A stretch of DNA of 26,751 nucleotides from Candidatus Poseidoniaceae archaeon (GTDB taxonomy: Archaea > Thermoplasmatota > Poseidoniia > Poseidoniales > Poseidoniaceae), in contig JAPKCL010000009.1 in the NCBI GenBank assembly GCA_028822955.1, forward strand, positions 1-26,751. The letters are read 5' to 3'. The position numbers and the translations under genes are program-made. The notes under the pieces are model-generated. The model ran no database searches. It was not told the DNA's origin and saw only the letters and a program-made list of their open reading frames with translations. Shown one piece after another: positions 6,831 to 13,250 of the stretch; positions within the stretch are counted from its first letter, which is position 1; each line of letters begins with the position of its first letter.

Positions 6831-7769
6831 ATGAATGGTCACCTTTTCGATTCAACAGGTGGGGCTATGAATGACTTACTTTTGACAGCATCTTTTTCAG
6901 ATGTCAAAAATCGTATTCAACAACTCTCCGAACAAATCAATACCGCATCAATGGTTCACATTCATGCGCCTGCAGATTTATCTGGGTTGTTGGCACTCTC
7001 AATGTTAGAATCTGCTTTTCTTGATACTGGCATTAAGTATCGCCGTCGTTTTTTACCATCGCATCAATCAATTCCGCGTGATGAGCGTGTTCAGCCGGAA
7101 CTCCCTGCGGATGGTTTGTTGATTTTTATTGATCCTTTTGAGGATACATGGACTCTTTCGGAATTACCTGAAACTGAATTCATTCATATAACTCCACTTT
7201 CAGTTACCGTACGCTTGGGTTCGACACAATCTGAACGTCGTGGAGCGCTTGATGTGGTAGCACAGTGCGCAGCATTAGCAGCAGAGTTAATTCCAAATGG
7301 ACAAAAAGTTCGACTTTTACGACCTTTTGCTTCAACTGGGCTTTGGCTGCGTGAGGCCTTGGATACGACCTTCGACCCAATTCACACATCGATTCGAGAC
7401 CATTTGCACGCAGAAGGTTCGTTTCGAATGGTACCTCTCCCTGAAGTCCCTTCACCAGCACCTGAAATGATTCCCGGCCTTTCTGAACGTATGCTGTCTC
7501 GTCTTCAGAAGGGGTGGGCGAAGATGGATGCCACTTCTCGTGCTTCCGCCCTCAGCGAATTGATTTTGCCTACACTTGTCAATCCTGCTCTTTCGACTCC
7601 GCGACTCGAAGAACTCGTTTGGCATCGATTGGTAATTGGGACTTCAGATGTTGATGTGATGAGTCAAGTGTTTTTGGCTGAAAAAGCATGGCCTGATGAT
7701 GTTCTTAAAGCCAAAATTCATGCCTCGAAACTGGCTGATTTATTTCTAAAAACCGGTCTTCTTCAGTGA
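6831..7769 (+). CDS. Degenerate RecJ-like (DHH superfamily) protein, possible archaeal Cdc45
   Basis: A 312-residue protein directly after rpsO, the position where archaea often carry a DHH-family single-strand exonuclease (GAN/RecJ-like). The fold markers remain but the catalytic ones do not. Motif I, normally H-x-D-x-D-G, reads HAPADLSG at residues 45-52, keeping only one Asp. Motif II is IFIDPFED near 98-105. The DHH motif III position reads FIHITPLS near 117-124, with no Asp-His-His. The C-terminal part (residues 160-300) is helical and unassigned. Eukaryotic Cdc45 and some archaeal RecJ relatives are such inactive members that join MCM and GINS at replication forks, and that is my preferred guess. 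Two starts are possible: 6831, with GGTGA 4 bases before it, and 6867, preceded by AGGTGGGG. The family call is from motif spacing only, so it remains moderate. Confidence 0.5.
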   Translation: MNGHLFDSTGGAMNDLLLTASFSDVKNRIQQLSEQINTASMVHIHAPADLSGLLALSMLESAFLDTGIKYRRRFLPSHQSIPRDERVQPELPADGLLIFIDPFEDTWTLSELPETEFIHITPLSVTVRLGSTQSERRGALDVVAQCAALAAELIPNGQKVRLLRPFASTGLWLREALDTTFDPIHTSIRDHLHAEGSFRMVPLPEVPSPAPEMIPGLSERMLSRLQKGWAKMDATSRASALSELILPTLVNPALSTPRLEELVWHRLVIGTSDVDVMSQVFLAEKAWPDDVLKAKIHASKLADLFLKTGLLQ

Positions 7770-7815
7770 GATGAATCATCGACGGGTTGAAACCTCATAA
7801 CCCACTGGGACATCC

Positions 7816-8166
7816 ATGGCGATTGAACGATTACTTACTGGTAGCATCCGTGACCAAGTTCAAGACTTAATGTCGACTGAAGATTTAGTGATAGAGGCTT
7901 TTCGTGATTTAGTCAAAGATGAACTGAAATCACATATTCGCAGCAAAGTTGATGAGGACCCTGAATTAAAAGCCGAAATTAAGGAAGCAGTTGCTTATTA
8001 CTTCCATACCAAGGCTCGAACTATTTACGCAGAACTCAAAGCCACTCGCGCAGCAACTCGTCTCGGTCTTCGACTTCTACCCGATGACCTCCAAGGTGAA
8101 GTTGGTGAAGCAGTTGTTTCTCTTTTCGAGAAGGAACTCGGTGCTCTCCTTGAGAAGGCACTTTGA
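7816..8166 (+). CDS. Small helical protein of unknown function (116 aa)
   Basis: I do not recognise this 116-residue protein. It starts MAIERLLTGSIRDQVQ and is almost entirely charged helix, with alternating acidic and basic residues and no signal peptide, membrane segment or cysteines. Residues about 25-65 (VIEAFRDLVKDELKSHIRSKVDEDPELKAEIKEAV, split here for description) suggest a helical bundle. A second helical part (LRLLPDDLQGEVGEAV and after) ends the protein. It lies 46 bases after the RecJ/Cdc45-like gene and 69 bases before a surface-protein gene, probably in the rpsO-led transcription unit. A helper of the replication-type neighbour is conceivable, but nothing in the sequence proves it. 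Codon use matches the neighbours. Confidence 0.75.
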   Translation: MAIERLLTGSIRDQVQDLMSTEDLVIEAFRDLVKDELKSHIRSKVDEDPELKAEIKEAVAYYFHTKARTIYAELKATRAATRLGLRLLPDDLQGEVGEAVVSLFEKELGALLEKAL

Positions 8167-8192
8167 GCCTCTTACAACACGGTTAGGCGCTT

Positions 8193-8199
8193 CTATTAT
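8193..8199 (+). promoter_or_regulatory. Possible TATA element for the 678-residue surface protein
   Basis: CTATTAT lies about 40 bases before the ATG at 8236. Transcription would start near 8220, just ahead of the GGGTGA ribosome site at 8226-8231, which is 4 bases from the start codon. Supported by position and composition only. Confidence 0.35.
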
Positions 8200-8235
8200 G
8201 TGCCATGAGCGTTGCGATGAATACAGGGTGAAGTC

Positions 8236-10272
8236 ATGACAGCACGTCCGTTCTTGTTTGTGTTGATTTTTATCGCCTCGATGATGTCGCCAATGGTCGA
8301 CTCTTTTGTTGGTACTGCAACGGCAGAAGATACGGTGGTATGCTGCGATTCAGCCGAAGTGGACCTCCATTTACTTGGTTCTGCATCATCCGGTTCGATG
8401 TCTCCATTTTCTCAAGATCTCACAGATACCACCACTGCAGCAACCATCGCGAATGCGGTGAGTTCTGAAGAAACCGTCGGGAAGTGGGTTCTACCAAATG
8501 TTTGGCCAGGTACTGTTCCTGCCAATTCATGGAAGGTTTCAATTCAATATGAAGTGACAGATGCAGCCAGTGTTCAAGTTAACGCAACGGCCTCTTTGAA
8601 AATTGGAAGCCAAACTTTCAGTGACACAACAGACCCTGGGAGTTCCTTTTTGGCACAAGGATCAGGGACACTCACTTTTGATATTGATGTTGATGCTACA
8701 TCGATATCCGATAAAGGGGCTATCGAACTCACTCTCACAGCACGCTCAGTCGTGTTCACCCTACCGACCGGTGATGCGAAATTAGAATTTTTATGGGGTT
8801 CAGAAGACAGCGATTCCACTATTGAAGCAGTAATTCCACTCTTTGATCTCACACTGCTTGAGCCAGAAGTTGAAGGTTCTGATGTCTACTTTTCAGTTGT
8901 TATTGATTCAAACTGGGGAATGGATGTTCTTTCAAAATCTGAATCACTTGAGATGAAGATTGGAGGGACCGTACTTGCAGATGACCCAATTTTAACGTCA
9001 GTTGGAGATGGCGTTCGGGTCACTTGGACTTGGCAAGGGGCCAAAGGTGGTATTGAAACGGTGACCGTCGATATCCGACTAACGATCGAAGTTGGGAGTG
9101 AAGCACTCTCAGGTTCAACAACTTTCGAAATTGAAACATTCGACTCATCAGGCGGTACCGGGACTTACTATCCACCCGAGGAACCCCTGAAGACAAGTGG
9201 TGACGGGAGCCCACTATCAGTTACAGGCACCATCACTCTTGATTCCCTCGATGGTAACGTCCAACTTAAACGTGAAACTCGGATTGAAATCGGTGGTGAA
9301 ATGGCTTTCTGGATGCGATGGGGTATGGACCACATTGGGGATGAAGTAACGACTCTTTCTCCAGTTCTGAAAAGTTTCGATGCAGGAAGTGTAAGTGATG
9401 ATGAACGAGTGAGTCGAACCATCGAAGACATTGAAGTCGTCGAATTCAAAAAGCAGATGTTGAGTAGGCTGAGTACATATTACCTCTTTGAAGGACTTGG
9501 ATTTGATGTGGAAGAGTTACTCGGATACAAGACGAAAGATTTCGACGCTCTTTACTTTGATCTTGATTTAAACAATGAACGGGATGTCGTGAACCACCCA
9601 ATTACATTGATTATCACATCGACGAAAGTTCTCGACAGTGGCATTCGTATTCGTCTTCTTGAAGAATTCATTCGAGTTCAGCCCTCACCACTCTGGAGTA
9701 GCTACAGCATTTCCCTCAGTGGTTCATCAACCGCCATGACTTCCTTTGCAGGAGCAGCTGTGAACCCTTCAGGAATTGTTTCCGTCAGTCATTCACGCCT
9801 TCCCTGGGGTGAATCACTTACCATCGAAGGTGAAAACCTCAATCAAGACGATGAATTCAGAGTAATGGCCACTCCAACCAATTCTCCAACTCATAGCCCT
9901 CTTCCACTTCTCCTGATGGTGATTTTGGCCCTTGGATTAGGCTTTATGATGGCATTACGTTTTACACGGAACCGTGTTCGAAAAGTCTTGTACATTGAAC
10001 TGGTGTTGGTTCCACTCGTTGCCTTCATTCATTTCTTCGCCTATACTCCGCCGTTTGTTGGTGGGGCAGTTGGGACTGTTGTACTCATTTGGTGGCTCAC
10101 TGCCATCACAAGTCCCCGTTCACGCACAAATCTAGTTGAAGATGCAATATCACTTACAACACCTGTTATTCCTTGTCCTGCCTGTTCGACACCAAACCCA
10201 GTCATGAGTCCTGAACGACCTCTACGATTTGCTTGCGTCGGTTGCGAACGGGTTATCAAAATCGTAGCTTAA
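8236..10272 (+). CDS. Secreted beta-rich membrane protein with C-terminal zinc ribbon
   Basis: A 678-residue protein without a recognised family. A signal peptide covers about residues 5-30 (FLFVLIFIASMMSPMV). The long outer part (about 32-550) is rich in Ser, Thr, Gly and Asp and shows repeated beta-strand patterns like Ig-type sandwiches. Three membrane helices follow: about 555-577 (PLPLLLMVILALGLGFMMAL), 585-605 and 606-627. The cytoplasmic tail ends in a zinc ribbon with CPAC at 647-650 and CVGC at 667-670. GGGTGA sits 4 bases before the ATG. Its stop codon ends at base 10272 and the convergent CBS-like gene's stop begins at base 10273, so the two genes abut exactly. Tying an outer beta domain to an inner zinc ribbon suggests signalling or anchoring of a cytoplasmic partner, but that is inference. 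Confidence 0.75.
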   Translation: MTARPFLFVLIFIASMMSPMVDSFVGTATAEDTVVCCDSAEVDLHLLGSASSGSMSPFSQDLTDTTTAATIANAVSSEETVGKWVLPNVWPGTVPANSWKVSIQYEVTDAASVQVNATASLKIGSQTFSDTTDPGSSFLAQGSGTLTFDIDVDATSISDKGAIELTLTARSVVFTLPTGDAKLEFLWGSEDSDSTIEAVIPLFDLTLLEPEVEGSDVYFSVVIDSNWGMDVLSKSESLEMKIGGTVLADDPILTSVGDGVRVTWTWQGAKGGIETVTVDIRLTIEVGSEALSGSTTFEIETFDSSGGTGTYYPPEEPLKTSGDGSPLSVTGTITLDSLDGNVQLKRETRIEIGGEMAFWMRWGMDHIGDEVTTLSPVLKSFDAGSVSDDERVSRTIEDIEVVEFKKQMLSRLSTYYLFEGLGFDVEELLGYKTKDFDALYFDLDLNNERDVVNHPITLIITSTKVLDSGIRIRLLEEFIRVQPSPLWSSYSISLSGSSTAMTSFAGAAVNPSGIVSVSHSRLPWGESLTIEGENLNQDDEFRVMATPTNSPTHSPLPLLLMVILALGLGFMMALRFTRNRVRKVLYIELVLVPLVAFIHFFAYTPPFVGGAVGTVVLIWWLTAITSPRSRTNLVEDAISLTTPVIPCPACSTPNPVMSPERPLRFACVGCERVIKIVA

Positions 10273-10683
10273 TCAAAGTTTGAGTACTTTGAGAGAAGAC
10301 ACCAATGAATTTGCTTCTTGGTAATCCGCAGGAGAGAAGTATCCTGCGAAATCACCATCTGAATTTATCGCTACAACTGCTTGTGGTGCTCGCTTTTGGA
10401 TGTCTGCTAGAACTGATTTGAGTGATTGAGTGAGTTCGACTTCGAGAAAATCCATTTCCATCCATTCTGAACATTTTACAGTACTGGAATCAACATTGTC
10501 TGCAAAAGCCTTGAGGAATTGCCGCTGTCCGAGGACTCCCTTTGTTTTTGAATGTTCATCGAGGACAACGAGAATGCCACCACTGATGGTAAGGAGTCTT
10601 CGAGAGCCTTCAGCCATCGTATCATCGATGCCAATGGTCATGTGTTCATCATCAAGGTTCAAATCTGCTACTGTATTCGACAT
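10273..10683 (-). CDS. CBS-domain-like small protein
   Basis: A 136-residue soluble protein from the ATG at 10681-10683 (MSNTVADLNLDDEHMTIG). Two similar halves can be seen. The first runs TMAEGSRRLLTISGGILVVLDE..KGVLGQRQFLKAF. The second runs MDFLEVELTQSLKSVLADIQ..QAVVAINSDGDFAGYFSPADY. Each has the helix, hydrophobic strand pair and gvl/gyfs-x-x-D/Q-f/y pattern of a CBS motif, a fold that commonly binds adenosine nucleotides and regulates partners. The frame extends upstream past the gltX stop, but a TATA-like palindrome at 10731-10744 puts transcription start near 10711, supporting the shorter start. It is last in the surface protein-rnhB-gltX series. No catalytic domain is attached, so a stand-alone nucleotide sensor is the likely role. 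Moderate confidence. Confidence 0.6.
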   Translation of the reverse strand: MSNTVADLNLDDEHMTIGIDDTMAEGSRRLLTISGGILVVLDEHSKTKGVLGQRQFLKAFADNVDSSTVKCSEWMEMDFLEVELTQSLKSVLADIQKRAPQAVVAINSDGDFAGYFSPADYQEANSLVSSLKVLKL

Positions 10684-10730
10684 GTTCGCCACTGTTCTGC
10701 GGTTTGAGTTTCGACCTATCATCCTTCCCT

Positions 10731-10744
10731 TGAAATATATTTCA
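10731..10744 (-). promoter_or_regulatory. Palindromic TATA-like element between gltX and the CBS-like gene
   Basis: TGAAATATATTTCA is a perfect 14-bp palindrome that overlaps the gltX stop codon (10742-10744). Its AT core lies about 54 bases upstream of the CBS-like start at 10683, suiting a promoter with a leader of about 28 bases. It could let the CBS-like gene be transcribed apart from gltX. Perfect symmetry also allows a repressor site on top of the TATA element. Confidence 0.4.
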
Positions 10745-12454
10745 GGAATGTGTGAAGATGAGGGTCGTACTGTCAATCACGCGGGCATAGCCAATTCTTT
10801 CGAGTTGAACCATTGTTCCTTCCGGATATGAATGAGTTTCAAGTTTACCTTCAATGTGCTTCACCTCACCATCTTCTGCAACCAGAAGAGTGGCGTTGGA
10901 GGTGCTGGGCTCAGGGAGCCAATGGATAATGGGTCGACGATCATTACGGTCAATCGAACCCATTTGGGCCTTCTTTCCTTCAATCTGAATATTAGCAAAC
11001 CCTTTCAATCGGACTTCGGATTTCAAGAGGTCTTCGTTTTCAATCCAGATTACTTTGTTCGAGACATCAAATGTTCGCATTCCTCGACTGGTGTGGTTTG
11101 GATGAACCTCGACTTCCACTTGATTCGGGTGTTCTCCATCAAGTGTAACACTTTCAGGTTGCCGAATGAACGACAAACGTGGTGCATCATCGTCGATACT
11201 TTTTGTGTTGTGTGAATACAAGGTTGAAAGAGGAACTGAAATATCCTTCTGTGTTACGCCTAATTCGACCCAAAAGTCACGCAATGCCTTGGCAGTAATC
11301 CCTCTACTTCGAAGTGCTGAGAGTGTCGGCAATCTTGGGTCGTCCCAACCGGTGAACAGTCCCGCTTCGATGTCTCTACGCATTTGAGATGTTGAGAACC
11401 CTCCCCACTCGTGAACCTTTACTCGTCCCCAATACGTCGTTTCTGGATAGGTCCATCCAAAGTGCTCATACAGCAATACCTGTTTTCGAGTTGAGTCCAT
11501 GAGATCCTTGCCTCGAATGATATGGGTGACCCCTTGGATTTTATCTTCAACGGCACTCTGGAAGTCGAGAAGTGGCCAAACACGGTATTTGGAGCCAATA
11601 GATTCGCGTGGATGAGGGTGCTCAGCAGTATTTTGAATTCTTAATGCAGGCCAATCACGGAGTGCAGGATTTTTCAAATCCATTGCGGTTTTTACACGAA
11701 CAACCGCATCACCAGGGACAAAGGTTCCATCCATCATTTTCGTCCAAAGTTCTATGTTGAGAGATGGGGTATTGTCTCGGCAAGGGCATTCAGTTTTGCT
11801 CACTCGGAATTCTTTGAATGTTTCTCCACTGCATTGACACACATAGCCAAATCCTTCTTCGAGCATCTGTGTTGCATGCTCGTAATAGTGTGGCATTTGC
11901 TCACTTGCAATCACGATACGGTGTGGTTTGAATCCAAGTAGCCATTCTGCTTCTTCTGGAATTTGCTTGTATGCTACAGGGAGTGGTGGTTTAACCACAG
12001 TATCTGTGTCATCGAATCGAAGTATCAATTTCCCATCCCATTCTTTGGCATAGTTGCCATTGATGACAATTCCACGTGCGTGACCAAAGGAGAGTGGTCC
12101 GTTTGGGTTTGGTGCAAAACGGAGCACGACTTTCCCCTTAACTGCATTCTTGAGTTCAGGAAGACCCTCTCGGCGCTCTTTCTTTTCTCTTTTTTCTAAA
12201 AGGTGTGGAGCCTCAGCTTCTAAGAGTGCTTGAAGAGCTGGTATTCCTTGTTCCGCAGCCATTCGGTTTGCATCTGCTACGGCCTTAGCAATCAATGGTG
12301 AGATGATCTTTCCGTGTTCGCGAAGGTCACTTCGAGTACCCATGAGACGACCAATCACCGAACCAGGGGCTGCTTTACCTTCGTATTCAATGGCATTTTG
12401 CAGAGCAAGATGTCTGAATGCGGTGAGCGTTTCTTCATCAGGTGTCCAAGTCAT
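10742..12454 (-). CDS. gltX: Glutamyl-tRNA synthetase, archaeal type
   Basis: It charges tRNA with glutamate using ATP; archaeal enzymes of this class usually also form Glu-tRNA(Gln) for later amidation. The product is 570 residues. The N-terminal archaeal helical region (residues 1-105) opens with HLALQNAIEYEGKAAPGSVIGRLM. The class I nucleotide-binding motif appears as RFAPNPNGPLSFGHARG, with the HIGH variant FGHA at 123-126. LRFDDTDT and the CQC..CPC zinc-type cysteines follow. The KMSKS loop reads STSQMRR near residue 353, where most archaeal enzymes have Ser-Lys. The beta-barrel anticodon part fills the last 200 residues. The frame extends 12 codons upstream to 12490, but the ATG at 12454 matches family length and has AGGTTGAG 4 bases before it. 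It follows rnhB by 63 bases in the same direction. Confidence 0.95.
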   Translation of the reverse strand: MTWTPDEETLTAFRHLALQNAIEYEGKAAPGSVIGRLMGTRSDLREHGKIISPLIAKAVADANRMAAEQGIPALQALLEAEAPHLLEKREKKERREGLPELKNAVKGKVVLRFAPNPNGPLSFGHARGIVINGNYAKEWDGKLILRFDDTDTVVKPPLPVAYKQIPEEAEWLLGFKPHRIVIASEQMPHYYEHATQMLEEGFGYVCQCSGETFKEFRVSKTECPCRDNTPSLNIELWTKMMDGTFVPGDAVVRVKTAMDLKNPALRDWPALRIQNTAEHPHPRESIGSKYRVWPLLDFQSAVEDKIQGVTHIIRGKDLMDSTRKQVLLYEHFGWTYPETTYWGRVKVHEWGGFSTSQMRRDIEAGLFTGWDDPRLPTLSALRSRGITAKALRDFWVELGVTQKDISVPLSTLYSHNTKSIDDDAPRLSFIRQPESVTLDGEHPNQVEVEVHPNHTSRGMRTFDVSNKVIWIENEDLLKSEVRLKGFANIQIEGKKAQMGSIDRNDRRPIIHWLPEPSTSNATLLVAEDGEVKHIEGKLETHSYPEGTMVQLERIGYARVIDSTTLIFTHS

Positions 12455-12517
12455 GGGGCTCAACCTTTCCTGTACCACTTGCTTCATCAACTGCTCGCTT
12501 GGGGGCTTGGCTTTTGG

Positions 12518-13240
12518 TCAAAAAAGAGTCTTTTGATGCTCATCAGTAAAGGGTCGCTTCGGTGGTTCAACACCGTACATTTCCATCCAAGCCCTCGATA
12601 CAGTTTTCCACGACCAACGAAGTGCCGGGTGTGGCTCAGATTCACGCAGTAGGTCCGGCAGTGCTGCTTTGGTATTCGGGTCACTTGGATAGCCAGAACC
12701 TAACGGCCGTCCAATTTCCTCGGTCAGTTGCTCAATGATTCGGTCGCGTTGAACCTTGGCGAGAATACTCGCCATGCCGACAATTGGATAGGTTGAATCT
12801 GCTTTATGTTCAGAATGAATGGTTGAATCTGGCCAAGGCCACTGCGTCATTCGTGCTGCAATTCTGTCAGTGAATCGCTGTTCATTGACATCACACGCGT
12901 CGTTCAGTACAGTAAGTGGTTCGGGTACTTGTTGCCGAATTTCGATTAATGCTTCGGAAAAAAGTTCAACTTCAAGGAGATTTAATCCCGTGGTTTGAAC
13001 GCCATGGTCAACACGTTCAGGTCCACATACAATCAACGAAAACTTCCACCCCCTTTCTTGTGCTTGAAGGTGGAACCACTCGACCAGTTTCACGCGCTTT
13101 TTATGCGTCAAATCTTTTGAATCCTTTACTCCATGTTCGACCAGCATTTCGATATCAGCCGATGGTATTGCTACCGCACCAACTACCAATGGTCCAAGAA
13201 CAGGTCCTCTCCCTGCCTCATCCATTCCTACATGCCACAT
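12518..13240 (-). CDS. rnhB: Ribonuclease HII
   Basis: It cuts the RNA strand of RNA-DNA hybrids and removes single ribonucleotides from DNA. The 240-residue protein begins MWHVGMDEAGRGPVLGPLVV, with catalytic Asp7 and Glu8 in the DEAGRGP motif. GVKDSKDL follows near residue 38. The third acid is probably in LNDACDVNEQRF, and HKADSTYPIVGMASILAKVQRDR matches the fourth conserved block (Gly-Met where Ala-Ala is usual). The C-terminus is HQKTLF, which resembles a shortened PCNA-interacting motif (Q-x-x-L-F). AGGTGA at 13245-13250 overlaps the stop codon of the upstream surface-protein gene and sits 4 bases from the ATG, so the two genes are translationally linked. gltX follows 63 bases on. Confidence 0.95.
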   Translation of the reverse strand: MWHVGMDEAGRGPVLGPLVVGAVAIPSADIEMLVEHGVKDSKDLTHKKRVKLVEWFHLQAQERGWKFSLIVCGPERVDHGVQTTGLNLLEVELFSEALIEIRQQVPEPLTVLNDACDVNEQRFTDRIAARMTQWPWPDSTIHSEHKADSTYPIVGMASILAKVQRDRIIEQLTEEIGRPLGSGYPSDPNTKAALPDLLRESEPHPALRWSWKTVSRAWMEMYGVEPPKRPFTDEHQKTLF

Positions 13241-13244
13241 GATC

Positions 13245-13250
13245 TCACCT
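13245..13250 (-). promoter_or_regulatory. Ribosome binding site of rnhB overlapping the upstream stop
   Basis: AGGTGA on the minus strand lies 4 bases before the rnhB ATG and includes two bases of the TAG that ends the upstream surface-protein gene. This fixes the rnhB start and shows that the two genes share a message. Confidence 0.7.

Noticed and set aside
10684..10776. Longer start of the CBS-like gene
   Set aside because: It would overlap the gltX end and lie ahead of or within the TATA-like element; the ATG at 10683 fits the promoter and the domain start.
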